DNA of 40,894 nucleotides from Anaerolineae bacterium. GTDB lineage: Bacteria; Chloroflexota; Anaerolineae; CG2-30-64-16. The stretch is taken from positions 1-40,894 of the forward strand of contig JALOOB010000003.1 of the NCBI GenBank assembly GCA_025454635.1, written 5' to 3'. Below, piece after piece: positions 24,157 through 32,341 of this stretch (positions within the stretch are counted from its first letter, which is position 1; each line of letters begins with the position of its first letter). The notes beneath the pieces were generated by a model, which saw only the letters and a list, made by a program, of their open reading frames with translations, had not been told where the DNA came from and did no database searches. Position numbers and translations under genes: made by a program.

Positions 24157-24824
24157 CAGCCGAGGTCGGCGAAGCGCGCGATCTGGTCGGACGGTCCGAT
24201 TACGACGAGCACGTCGTCCTGCGCGAGCACGGTGTCCATCGGAGGCGCAATGGTGACCCGCTCCCCGCGTTTGTGGGCCACGATCGCAACCCGCAGTTCG
24301 TCGCGCTCTTCCAGCGCGCGCAGCGGCTTGCCGATAAAGCTCGGCGGTGGCCGCATCTCCATAATGCTGTGCTCCGCCCCGAGTGGCAGTTGATCGAGCA
24401 TGAGCGGCGTCGTGAGCATATACGCCAGCCGCTGTCCCGCCTCGTGTTCGGGCAAGATCACCTGGTCTGCGCCCACCTTGAGCAGGATCGTTTTCTGCCG
24501 CTCACCCAGCGCCTTGCAGATCACCCGCCGCACGCCCACGCTCTTGAGCGCGACCGTCGTCATCAGCGCGCTCTCGAACTCGGTGCCGATTGCCACGATG
24601 ACCGTGTCAAACGATGTGATATCGACCGCGCGCAGCGCATCCTCATCCGTCGAGTCCAGCGCCACCGTCTGCGTCAGCTCATCCGCCAACTGTTGCGCCG
24701 CCTCCCGGTCCCTGTCGATGCCGAGCACCGTGTATCCCCGGCTTACCAGCGTCTGCGCAACCCCCCGGCCAAACCGGCCGAGGCCGATCACCGCGAATTC
24801 AGGTCGCGGAGCGCGTCGGGCCAT
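24156..24824 (-). CDS. ktrA: Potassium channel regulatory subunit, KtrA/TrkA family
   Basis: 222 residues, a cytoplasmic ring-forming RCK protein that gates KtrB. The N-terminal RCK_N Rossmann domain starts with FAVIGLGRFGRGVAQTL (G-x-G-x-x-G), then VLGIDRDREAAQQL. The RCK_C domain covers about residues 140-222 (MRPPPSFIGKPLRALEERDELRVAIVAHKRGE, then VLAQDDVLVVIGPSDQI). RCK_C domains of KtrA proteins are known c-di-AMP targets, which connects it to the c-di-AMP receptor genes in this window. The next gene upstream ends 4 bases before its start. Confidence 0.93.
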   Translation of the reverse strand: MARRAPRPEFAVIGLGRFGRGVAQTLVSRGYTVLGIDRDREAAQQLADELTQTVALDSTDEDALRAVDITSFDTVIVAIGTEFESALMTTVALKSVGVRRVICKALGERQKTILLKVGADQVILPEHEAGQRLAYMLTTPLMLDQLPLGAEHSIMEMRPPPSFIGKPLRALEERDELRVAIVAHKRGERVTIAPPMDTVLAQDDVLVVIGPSDQIARFADLG

Positions 24825-24828
24825 CGCC

Positions 24829-25335
24829 TCACTCCTTCTCGCCGAACCAGCTAAAGGCGATCAGCATCGCCGATACGACCGCAATGGCGATCCCGAACAT
24901 CAGCGTCCCCTGCGGGTCTTGCCAGGGAATCAGCCGCTCCAGGAAGACAATCGCCATGAGCAGGATAATAATGCTGCTCAAACGGCTCTTGACAGTATGC
25001 AGGCCGTGGACGGCCAGCCAGGCGGGCAGTTCCAGGTCGTCGATAAAAAGTTCGTAGATGCCGACCGCGAAGATATAGAGGCCGGCCGCAATGAGGAACT
25101 TGTCCATCAACTCGAGGAACGAAACCGCAGTGAGGGGATCATCCCCTTGCGTGCGGATCAACGCGATGATCGTCTCGACGGTCTTGTAACCGCCCCAGAT
25201 AAATGCGGCGGCCGAGGCGACGAGGCTCGAAACGACGCCAAAGATCGCGAGATAGCGGCTGCTTTCCAGCACCCGTTTCAAGGGGGGCCTCCTCCGTGAG
25301 GTAGCCGGCGGCAGGGTGGGGGTTGCCGCCGGCAT
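24829..25335 (-). CDS. UPF0114 (YqhA-like) membrane protein
   Basis: 168 residues with about four membrane helices: AIFGVVSSLVASAAAFIWGGY, FLIAAGLYIFAVGIYELFI, LSSIIILLMAIVFLERLI and MFGIAIAVVSAMLIAF. The segment GIYELFIDDLELPAWLAV followed by LHTVKSRL is the family hallmark. Function is unknown. It lies between the P-type ATPase and the RCK subunit, 9 and 4 bases from them, so it belongs to the ion-transport operon and may serve the same process. No clear ribosome site precedes ATG 25335. Confidence 0.85.
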   Translation of the reverse strand: MPAATPTLPPATSRRRPPLKRVLESSRYLAIFGVVSSLVASAAAFIWGGYKTVETIIALIRTQGDDPLTAVSFLELMDKFLIAAGLYIFAVGIYELFIDDLELPAWLAVHGLHTVKSRLSSIIILLMAIVFLERLIPWQDPQGTLMFGIAIAVVSAMLIAFSWFGEKE

Positions 25336-25344
25336 CGGTTCGCG

Positions 25345-28140
25345 TTAACGCCGGTTGCGCCGAATCGCCTTCTCGATCTCCCCTGCGATCAGCACGACGA
25401 GGGGCACAATCAGGGTAATCGCCATCTCCTGCGCGCTCAGCGCCACGGTCTCGAAAATGCCGTGCATCGCCGGCGCGTACACGACGACCAGTTGCAGCGC
25501 TACGATCACCAGGCTGGCGATCAGCAGCGGCTTGTTCGAGAAGGGGTTCATGCGGAACACGGAGTCCCGGCTCGATCGCCACACGTGCGCCTGCATCACC
25601 TGCCCGAAGATCACCGCAGTCAGGATCATCGTCTGCCACGCGGCCACGCCCGCTTGCCACGCCAGGAACCCGATCGCCAGCGTCACGATGCCGATCAGAA
25701 GGCCCAGCCACGTGATCTGGACGCCCAGCCCGCGGGCGAAAACGCCCTCGGACGGCGAATGCGGCGGTCGCTTCATCGCGCCGCTCTCCGCCGGCTCCAC
25801 GCTCATCCCCAACCCGAGCACGCCGTCCGTGACGAGATTCATCCAGAGGATCTGGAACGGCGCGAACGGCAGCGGCATGCCGAGCAGCGGCCCGGCCAAC
25901 ACGACCAGCACCTTGCCGAGGTTGCCGGCCAGCGAGAAACGGATGAACTTGCGGATGTTGTCGTAGATCGCGCGGCCCTCTTCGACCGCGGCCACGATCG
26001 TCGTGAAGTTGTCGTTCAGCAACACCATCTCGGATGCTTCCTTGGAAACGTCCGTCCCGGTGATGCCCATCGCCACGCCAATGTCCGCGCGCTTGAGCGC
26101 GGGCGCATCGTTTACGCCGTCGCCCGTCATCGCCACCACATGCCCGCGCTTCTGGAGCGCCTCGACGATGTTCAGCTTGTGCTCGGGCGAGACGCGCGCG
26201 TAGACTGACACATCCTCGACCACCGCTTCAAGGTCCTCAACGCTCATGCGCGCCAGGTCCGCGCCCGTCAGGATCTTGCCGTTCGAGCTGATGCCCAGCT
26301 CGTGCGCGATCTGCCGCGCGGTGAGCGGATGGTCCCCCGTAATCATCACCGCGCGGATGCCCGCCGCCTTGCACGTCACGACCGCCTGCTGAACTTCCGG
26401 CCGCGGCGGGTCGATCATGCCGGTGAGGCCGATCAGAACCAGGTCGCGCTCCAGGTCCGGCGAGGCGTTCGCCCCGCGCAGGTCCTCCGGGCGGCCGGGC
26501 CGGAACGCCACGCCGAGCACGCGCATCCCCTTGCCCGCGAGTTCCTCGTTCGCTGCGGCGATGCGCCGGCGCCACTCGTCGTCCAACGGGCGAACCTGCC
26601 CCCGCTCCCACACGCCCGTCGCCACTTCGAGCAGCCCGTCCACCGCGCCCTTGGTGAAGACCAGATGCTCCGCGTCCCCGAGGTCCGCGCAGTCGCTCAC
26701 CCACGCGTCGCAATCGACAATCCTGTGCAGCGTCGACATCCGCTTGCGTTCGGAGTCAAACGGCACTTCCCCGACGCGCGGATACATGGATTCCAGCCGG
26801 TCCTTCCACAGCCCGAAGCGCGCGGCCGCCACCACGAGCGCGCCTTCCGTCGGATCGCCCACCGCCCGAAACTGGCCCTGGTGCGCGGCGTCCGGCTGGA
26901 GCGTGGCGTCGTTGGCCAGCGTTCCGGCCATCAACAGCAATGCGAGCGCCGGCTCCTTGCGCGTGATATCCGCGCTCGGGTCTGCCGTCACCACGATTGG
27001 CTCGCGGTGCCGGATCTCCTCGGTCAGGTCCAGCCGGTGGCCCGCAAGGTCAAGGATCGTCACCGTCATGCGGTTCTCGGTCAGCGTGCCCGTCTTGTCC
27101 GAGCAAATAACCGTCACCGAGCCGAGCGTCTCGACCGCAGGCAGCTTGCGGATGAGCGCCTGCCGCTTAAGCATGCGCTGCGCGCCAAGCGCAAGCGCGA
27201 TCGTGACCACCGCGGGCAACCCCTCCGGCACCACTGCGACGGCCATGCTGATCGCGGTCATAAACATCAGCCGCCAGTCTTCCCCGATCACCACGCCGAG
27301 GCCGAACACGATCACGACCATCGCCAGCGCGGCAATTGCCAGCGCGCGGCCGAGTTGATCCAGCCGGCGCTGCAGCGGCGTCTGCCCCCCGCCAACCTCC
27401 TGCAGCATGTCGGCAACCTTGCCAAGTTCCGTGCTCATGCCGCTCGCAGTCACCGCCAGCGCGCCCCGGCCGTAAGTCACCGTCGTCCCCATAAACGCCA
27501 TGTTGCGCCGGTCGCCCAGCGCCGCCGCCGCCGCGCCCGCCGCCAGCGCCGCCGTCTGCTTCTCGACCGGCTCCGACTCGCCCGTGAGGATCGCTTCCTG
27601 GATGCGCAGGTTCGCCGCTTCGAGCAGTCGTCCGTCCGCCGGGACGAGGTTGCCTGCTTCCAGCAGCACGATGTCGCCCGGCACCAGTTCGCGCGCGGAA
27701 ATGTCGCTAATCTGCCCGTCGCGCCGCACCCGCACGCTCGGCGTCGCGAGCTTCTTGAGCGCGGCCATCGCCTGCTCCGCGCGGTACTCCTGCGCAAAGC
27801 CGAGCACCGCGTTCAGGATCACGATGGCGAGGATGGCGATGGCGTCCTTGAAGTCGCCGACAACCGCGGAAATGACCGCCGCGACGATGAGGATGAGGAC
27901 GAGCTTGCTGGTGAACTGCGCAAGCAGGATTTGCCAGGGCTTCTTTCCCCCGCGCTCGACAAGTTCATTCGGTCCGTACCGGGCGAGGCGCGACTGCGCC
28001 TCCGCGCTGGTCAGCCCTTCGGTCGCCTTGACCTCCAGTTCGGCCGTCACTTTATTAGAGTCGGCGAAGTGCCACTCTAATGCCCCAGCGTCCGGGGCTG
28101 GCGCGGATTGGGTTGGGGTGCTTATCACAGGAGCGTCCAT
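25345..28140 (-). CDS. P-type cation-transporting ATPase, type IIA (calcium-pump-like)
   Basis: 931 residues, with ten predicted membrane helices. Motifs: TGES at 186-189 (A domain), PEGLP at 305-309 in helix 4, and the phosphorylation site DKTGT with Asp348. The hinge sequence TGDGVNDAPALKRADIGVAMG and the helix 6 motif NLVTDG are also present. These fit type IIA Ca2+ pumps (SERCA/PMR1/LMCA1). In helix 5 the SERCA site-I Glu771 position is Lys (in AGNLGKVLV), as LMCA1 has Arg there; this suggests one Ca2+ per cycle with proton counter-transport. ATG 28140 is preferred; a TTG at 28161 would add seven residues. Na+ or other cations cannot be excluded. Confidence 0.9.
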   Translation of the reverse strand: MDAPVISTPTQSAPAPDAGALEWHFADSNKVTAELEVKATEGLTSAEAQSRLARYGPNELVERGGKKPWQILLAQFTSKLVLILIVAAVISAVVGDFKDAIAILAIVILNAVLGFAQEYRAEQAMAALKKLATPSVRVRRDGQISDISARELVPGDIVLLEAGNLVPADGRLLEAANLRIQEAILTGESEPVEKQTAALAAGAAAAALGDRRNMAFMGTTVTYGRGALAVTASGMSTELGKVADMLQEVGGGQTPLQRRLDQLGRALAIAALAMVVIVFGLGVVIGEDWRLMFMTAISMAVAVVPEGLPAVVTIALALGAQRMLKRQALIRKLPAVETLGSVTVICSDKTGTLTENRMTVTILDLAGHRLDLTEEIRHREPIVVTADPSADITRKEPALALLLMAGTLANDATLQPDAAHQGQFRAVGDPTEGALVVAAARFGLWKDRLESMYPRVGEVPFDSERKRMSTLHRIVDCDAWVSDCADLGDAEHLVFTKGAVDGLLEVATGVWERGQVRPLDDEWRRRIAAANEELAGKGMRVLGVAFRPGRPEDLRGANASPDLERDLVLIGLTGMIDPPRPEVQQAVVTCKAAGIRAVMITGDHPLTARQIAHELGISSNGKILTGADLARMSVEDLEAVVEDVSVYARVSPEHKLNIVEALQKRGHVVAMTGDGVNDAPALKRADIGVAMGITGTDVSKEASEMVLLNDNFTTIVAAVEEGRAIYDNIRKFIRFSLAGNLGKVLVVLAGPLLGMPLPFAPFQILWMNLVTDGVLGLGMSVEPAESGAMKRPPHSPSEGVFARGLGVQITWLGLLIGIVTLAIGFLAWQAGVAAWQTMILTAVIFGQVMQAHVWRSSRDSVFRMNPFSNKPLLIASLVIVALQLVVVYAPAMHGIFETVALSAQEMAITLIVPLVVLIAGEIEKAIRRNRR

Positions 28141-28240
28141 TTCTCCGCATTGGCGGAACAAAGAAAGGACCGGCAGGTTAGCGCGCCGATCCCTTCAAAA
28201 CATCTTCCGATGGGGTCAGGCCATGTCTGCCTGCTCAATT

Positions 28241-28939
28241 TTACTCTTCGCTGCGCCCCATTAGCAAGAAGACGTAATAGAGCAAGGTCGAAATGGCCTG
28301 CACCGCGGCGGCCACATACGTCATCGCCGCCGCATCCAGCACAGCATTGACGCCGCGCATCTCGTTGCCGACGATGATGCTGCTGCTGACAAGCTGTTGC
28401 TTCGCGCGTCGTGTTGCGTCGAACTCCACCGGCAGCGTCACGAGCGCAAAGATCGCCACCGCCGCGAAGAGCGCCACGCCCAACCACGCCAGCGTTGTGC
28501 CGAACGTCCCCGCCATGAATAGCCCCACCATGAAGATGACCGGGCCGATCCAACTGCCGATTTGCACCGTCGGAACCATCGCGCTGCGCAGCGCCAGGAA
28601 CCCGTAACCCTGCGCATGTTGGAGCGCGTGGCCGGCCTCGTGCGCCGCGACGCCCGCCGCCGACAGCGACTGTCCATCATATACATCCGGGCTCAGCCGG
28701 AGCACGCGCCCGCGCGGGTCATAGTGATCGCTGAGGAAACCGTCAACCCGCTCGACGCGGACTTCCGTCAACCCGTTCCCATCAAGCACCGAACGCGCCA
28801 CTTGCGCGCCCGTCAAACCCCGTGCCGTTCTGATTTCCGCGTTCTGCCTGAACGCCCGTTGCGTCTTCCACTGGGCCCACAGCCCGAGAATCAACGCCGG
28901 CAGGGCAAACACCAGGTACAAACCAAGTCCACCAAACAC
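28241..28939 (-). CDS. YugP-type membrane zinc metallopeptidase (Zn_peptidase_2)
   Basis: 232 residues. An N-terminal membrane helix is followed by a metallopeptidase domain with HEAGHALQH (His-Glu-x-x-His) at about residue 99, and then two long hydrophobic segments. The third ligand candidate is Glu in LPVEFDATRRAKQQL, the family pattern EFDAS. The signature DHYDPRGRVLRLSPDVY is also typical. The start is GTG 28939 with GGAGG 5 bases upstream. Its substrate is unknown. It lies 100 bases upstream of the calcium pump on the same strand and may be transcribed with it. Confidence 0.9.
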   Translation of the reverse strand: MFGGLGLYLVFALPALILGLWAQWKTQRAFRQNAEIRTARGLTGAQVARSVLDGNGLTEVRVERVDGFLSDHYDPRGRVLRLSPDVYDGQSLSAAGVAAHEAGHALQHAQGYGFLALRSAMVPTVQIGSWIGPVIFMVGLFMAGTFGTTLAWLGVALFAAVAIFALVTLPVEFDATRRAKQQLVSSSIIVGNEMRGVNAVLDAAAMTYVAAAVQAISTLLYYVFLLMGRSEE

Positions 28940-29269
28940 CTTAACCTCCGCCTTTTCCTTCTATGACAATCGTCTTACCCGTCGGCTAATTGCATTAACG
29001 AATGTCTGGCCTTTGCCTTCAGTAGCACTATGTACAATGTTTGTTTGGATTGCGTTAACGCGCCAAAAACACGTCCCGCTCGTCGCTTTTCTCCACCCAT
29101 TGCGCGAATGTATGTTTGCTGCCTGTGCCCGCAGCCCTCCGTGTGCTATCTTTGTTCATCCGAGTGTCCCGTTCGGGCCACTCTTGGCTTGGTAACGTTC
29201 GACGTGTATTGTACAATATGCCGGTTTTCTTTTGGACGGCAGCTATTTCAAAGAGTCAAGGAAGAATCA
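28940..29269. other. Divergent intergenic region, 330 bases, between yugP-like gene and cooC
   Basis: The region is richer in A+T than its neighbours. It holds a promoter for cooC, two TGTACAAT elements (29031-29038 and 29210-29217) and a perfect 10-bp palindrome GCGTTAACGC (29052-29061). The long in-frame extension upstream of cooC, rich in Cys, has no start with a ribosome site and differs in base composition, so I do not count it as coding. Confidence 0.5.
29189..29217 (+). promoter_or_regulatory. Candidate promoter of the cooC-carH unit, overlapped by a palindrome
   Basis: TTGGTA at 29189-29194, a 17-base spacer, TACAAT at 29212-29217. The -10 is part of the 10-bp palindrome ATTGTACAAT (29208-29217). 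A second TGTACAAT copy lies at 29031-29038. A regulator binding this palindrome would block the promoter. Confidence 0.5.
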
Positions 29270-30052
29270 ATGCCGAAGATCGCGGTCACTGGTAAGGGAG
29301 GGGTCGGAAAGACGACGCTCACTGCCTTGCTGTCGCATGTGTACAAAGAACGCGGACACGACGTCATCGCTATCGACGCGGACCCGGCCGGCAACCTCGG
29401 GCTCGCGTTTGGACTGTCTGCCCAGATGGACGCGGCGCTCAAGCCGATCGCCGACATGGAAGATTTGATCTACGAGCGGACCGGCGCCCAAAAGGGCACG
29501 GTCGGCGGTTGGTTCAAATTGAATCCCAAAGTCGACGACATACCGGAGAACCTCAGCTTTACGCATCGCGGCGTGCGGCTGCTGCGTCTCGGCACCGTCC
29601 GCACCGGCGGCGCAGGCTGCCTCTGCCCCGAAAACGCGCTGCTGAAAGCGCTCGTCACCCATCTCCTGCTCCGCAAGGATCAAACCTTGATCCTCGACAT
29701 GGAAGCAGGCATCGAGCACCTCGGCCGCGGAACTGCGGGCGCGGTCGATGCGTTCATCATCGTTGTCGAACCCGGCCTGCGTAGCCTGGGCACCGCGGAG
29801 CAAATCCGCTATCTGGCGTCCGAGATCGGTGTGTCCCGCATCTTCCTCGTCGCCAACAAGGTGCGCGGCCCGCAGGACGAGGAGTTCATCCGCTCTCATG
29901 CCGGCGGATTGCCGGTGCTCGGCGCGTTGCCGTTCTCGGCAGACGCGGTCGCGGCCGATCAGGGCGGCATCGCCGTGTTCGACCAGGCGCCCGCTCTGGT
30001 CGCGGCCGCCGAGAAGATCGTCGCCGGGTTGGAGGAAGCCGCGCTCGCCTAG
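29270..30052 (+). CDS. cooC: CooC-like ATPase (carbon monoxide dehydrogenase nickel-insertion accessory protein family)
   Basis: 260 residues, MinD/ParA-type deviant P-loop ATPase. The P-loop is GKGGVGKT at 8-15. DADPAGNLG follows at about 37-44. The CooC-specific metal site is the Cys-x-Cys pair Cys117 and Cys119 in GGAGCLCPENALLKAL, which sits at the dimer interface in the known family. LILDMEAGIEHLGRGT is also a strong CooC signature. In known systems CooC matures Ni-CODH, but no CODH gene is in this window. The start ATG 29270 has AAGGAAGA about 5 bases upstream. The next gene, a CarH-like regulator, begins 25 bases after its stop, so they form one unit. Confidence 0.88.
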   Translation: MPKIAVTGKGGVGKTTLTALLSHVYKERGHDVIAIDADPAGNLGLAFGLSAQMDAALKPIADMEDLIYERTGAQKGTVGGWFKLNPKVDDIPENLSFTHRGVRLLRLGTVRTGGAGCLCPENALLKALVTHLLLRKDQTLILDMEAGIEHLGRGTAGAVDAFIIVVEPGLRSLGTAEQIRYLASEIGVSRIFLVANKVRGPQDEEFIRSHAGGLPVLGALPFSADAVAADQGGIAVFDQAPALVAAAEKIVAGLEEAALA

Positions 30053-30077
30053 AGCGCATCGATCGGAATAACCCACC

Positions 30078-31025
30078 ATGGCTGAGGAACCGCGTTTCAA
30101 CGGCTTGGACGATACACCCGTCTACACGATCAAAACGGTCGTGCAGGAAACGGGTATCGCGCCTGCCACATTGCGCGCCTGGGAACGCCGCTACGGCGTC
30201 CTGTCTCCGGGGCGGAGCGACGGCGGCTATCGCCTTTACTCCGAGCGCGACATCTCCACGCTGCGCTGGCTGAAAAACCAGGTTGATGCCGGAGTCTCGA
30301 TCAGCCGGGCCGTCGCGCTCCTCGAAATCCGCCACCAGGCCGGCGAGGAGCCCGAGCTCGAGCTGGATCGATCGCGCAGTTACCCTGCGTCCGAAAATGC
30401 TCGTGGCGCGGAAACCATCGTCGAGGAGTTGGTCGAGACGCTCCTCGCTTTTCAGGAGCCGCAGGCCGAAAACATCCTGGGTGAAGCCTTCGCGCTCTAT
30501 CCCGTCGACGTGGTGGCGGAGGAGATCGTCGCGCCGACCCTCGTCGAAATCGGCGAGCGGTGGCATCGCGGCGAGGCAACCGTTGTGCAGGAGCACTTTG
30601 CCACAGCCTTCCTGCGCCGTCGCCTGACCGCGCTCTTCCACGCCTACCCGCAGCCTCTCGTCGGTCCGCTCGCCATCACCGGTTCCGCGCCGGCCGAATG
30701 GCACGACGTGGGCATCCTTCTCGTGTCGATGGCGCTTCGCCGGCATGGCTGGCGCGTCATCTATCTGGGCCAGAACGTGCCGGGCGATCACCTTCTGCGC
30801 GAGGTCCGCAAGCTCAAGCCGGACATGGTCTGCCTATCGGCCTCCACCCGCGACAGCGCCGGCGAGTTGGTCGAGGTGCACCGCGCCCTTCGCGACCTCG
30901 GCGACGGTCGCCCCCGCCTCATCCTCGGCGGTCGCGTGTTCGGCGCGCACCCCGAATTTCGCGAGCATTTCGCCGGCGCAGAAGTGGTAGCCTCGGCGCG
31001 CGAGCTCGTCTCCGCGCTCGCCTGA
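30078..31025 (+). CDS. carH: CarH/LitR-like MerR-family B12-binding (light-sensing) transcriptional regulator, copy 1
   Basis: 315 residues. An N-terminal MerR winged helix (about 15-85: IKTVVQETGIAPATLRAWERRYG, GYRLYSERDI) is followed by a helical cobalamin-cap domain and a C-terminal B12-binding Rossmann domain. The cap has the CarH-type motif W-x9-EH (Trp162, Glu172, His173). The lower axial ligand is expected at His209 in AEWHDVG. Further fold signs are YLGQNVP and LGGRVFG. In CarH, adenosylcobalamin holds a dark tetramer on DNA and light releases it. Conservation of both motifs suggests a real photosensor. It is co-transcribed with cooC. A stem-loop terminator follows. Confidence 0.88.
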   Translation: MAEEPRFNGLDDTPVYTIKTVVQETGIAPATLRAWERRYGVLSPGRSDGGYRLYSERDISTLRWLKNQVDAGVSISRAVALLEIRHQAGEEPELELDRSRSYPASENARGAETIVEELVETLLAFQEPQAENILGEAFALYPVDVVAEEIVAPTLVEIGERWHRGEATVVQEHFATAFLRRRLTALFHAYPQPLVGPLAITGSAPAEWHDVGILLVSMALRRHGWRVIYLGQNVPGDHLLREVRKLKPDMVCLSASTRDSAGELVEVHRALRDLGDGRPRLILGGRVFGAHPEFREHFAGAEVVASARELVSALA

Positions 31026-31048
31026 CCCTTTTCTAGCCCGTCCCTCTT

Positions 31049-31086
31049 GCCTGCGCGCCCCCCAGACGCCGCAGGCTTCTTTTTCC
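31049..31086 (+). terminator. Intrinsic terminator after carH copy 1
   Basis: GCCTGCG (31049-31055) pairs with CGCAGGC (31070-31076), followed by TTCTTTTTCC. It separates the cooC-carH1 unit from carH2. Confidence 0.7.
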
Positions 31087-31114
31087 TCTCGACATTGCTG
31101 CGAACTTTAAACAA

Positions 31115-31147
31115 ACTCTTGACAAAGAGTGAGGAGTGTGTTATAGT
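31115..31147 (+). promoter_or_regulatory. Strong promoter of carH copy 2 with an operator-like dyad over the -35
   Basis: TTGACA at 31119-31124, a 17-base spacer, TATAGT at 31142-31147. The -35 lies in the dyad ACTCTT-GACA-AAGAGT (31115-31130), a perfect 6-4-6 inverted repeat. A bound repressor would block polymerase. The same -35 and -10 hexamers at the same spacing occur before the Crp-family gene. Confidence 0.75.
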
Positions 31148-31205
31148 CATTCATGAAGATAAAACTAATTGAACGACGGCGCGAAGTAAGTGCGGGGTAA
31201 ATGAA

Positions 31206-32219
31206 ATGAGTCAAGCAGTGGCACTAGAGTTTTATCAGGATTTGGACGGCCAGCCGATCTACAACATCAAGGCCGTGGTCGAGGCGACGGGCCTCCCGGC
31301 CGCCACGCTTCGCGCCTGGGAGCGACGTTACGGCGCGCTCTCCCCTGGCCGGACCGAAAGCGGTTACCGCCTGTATTCGGCGCGTGACATTGCGGTGTTG
31401 CGCTGGCTGAAGGCGCGGGTGGATGAAGGCATGAACATCAGCCAGGCCATCCAGCTGCTTTCCCAGGCGCGGCCCGGCGAGCGCAGCCCGCAAAGCGACC
31501 CGCGTCGCGTCGAGGTCGGCAACGGCCCCCGCGCAACCCGCGACGCGCTTCTCAACGCATTGTTGCGTTATGACGAATCGACGGCCGACCAGATGCTCGA
31601 GGAGGCTTTCGCCATCTACGGTCTCGAGAGCGTCACCGAATCCGTCCTTGCGCCCGCCATGGCGCAGATCGGCGACATGTGGCACGAAGGCCGCACCACG
31701 ACGGCCACTGAGCACTTTGCCAGCAACTACCTGCGGCGCAAGATCGACTCCATCATCAACGCCGCGCCTCAGTCCACTGCCGGCCCGCTCGTGATCCTGG
31801 GGTGCGCTCCCGGCGATTGGCACGAATTGGGCCTCCTGATGATCTATTTGATGCTGCGGCGGCGTAGTATTAACACGATCTACCTGGGGCAGAACGTGCC
31901 CGTGGAGCAGTTCGTCGAAGAAATGGAGCGCTTGAAGCCTGCCATGGTCATCATGTCCGCCGCAACCGCCGAAACGGTCGCCGGCCTGATCGCTATTGGG
32001 AGCGCAGTCCAGGCCATGCCCGCGCCCCGCCCGCTGTTTGCGTTCGGCGGTCGCATCTTCAACGCTCAACCGGAGCTCAAAACGCGGGTGCCAGGCGTCT
32101 TCCTCGGTGAAAGCGCGCGCTCGGCCGTCAGCCATATCACCAACCTGATATCTGAATGGCCTTCCCAGCACAGCGGCTCCATCCTGCGCATGAAGCGCTC
32201 GCTAACTGATAACCCTTAA
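31206..32219 (+). CDS. carH: CarH/LitR-like MerR-family B12-binding (light-sensing) transcriptional regulator, copy 2
   Basis: 337 residues, a paralogue of the preceding regulator with the same architecture. The MerR winged helix covers about 18-85 (NIKAVVEATGLPAATLRAWERRYGALSPGR). The cap motif W-x9-EH is Trp159, Glu169, His170, and the axial-ligand His is His206 in GDWHELG. YLGQNVP and FGGRIFN mark the B12 Rossmann fold. It has an extra ~20-residue tail rich in Ser, Arg and Lys. It is transcribed from its own strong promoter. Two adjacent copies may form mixed oligomers or act at different operators. No carotenoid or photolyase target gene is in this window. Confidence 0.9.
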   Translation: MSQAVALEFYQDLDGQPIYNIKAVVEATGLPAATLRAWERRYGALSPGRTESGYRLYSARDIAVLRWLKARVDEGMNISQAIQLLSQARPGERSPQSDPRRVEVGNGPRATRDALLNALLRYDESTADQMLEEAFAIYGLESVTESVLAPAMAQIGDMWHEGRTTTATEHFASNYLRRKIDSIINAAPQSTAGPLVILGCAPGDWHELGLLMIYLMLRRRSINTIYLGQNVPVEQFVEEMERLKPAMVIMSAATAETVAGLIAIGSAVQAMPAPRPLFAFGGRIFNAQPELKTRVPGVFLGESARSAVSHITNLISEWPSQHSGSILRMKRSLTDNP

Positions 32220-32246
32220 GGTTACATTAAGAGCTTCTACAAAGCG

Positions 32247-32275
32247 TTGACACCTGCGGGCGGCTGTAGTATAGT
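32247..32275 (+). promoter_or_regulatory. Strong promoter of the Crp-family gene
   Basis: TTGACA at 32247-32252, a 17-base spacer, TATAGT at 32270-32275. Hexamers and spacing are identical to the carH copy 2 promoter. The leader is about 60 bases. Confidence 0.7.
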
Positions 32276-32341
32276 TCCTTACACTTGTATAGGTGGACGT
32301 ATCGAATATAGGCTTAGGCAGAGGAAAGGGAGGAAGACAAA

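Noticed and set aside
26302-28080. Rightward open frame of 592 codons opposite the P-type ATPase
   Set aside because: Antisense shadow of a clearly conserved gene; no family pattern.
29030-29269. Cys-rich N-terminal extension of the CooC protein
   Set aside because: No ribosome site, A+T-rich promoter DNA, and CooC proteins start at MxKIAVTGKGG.
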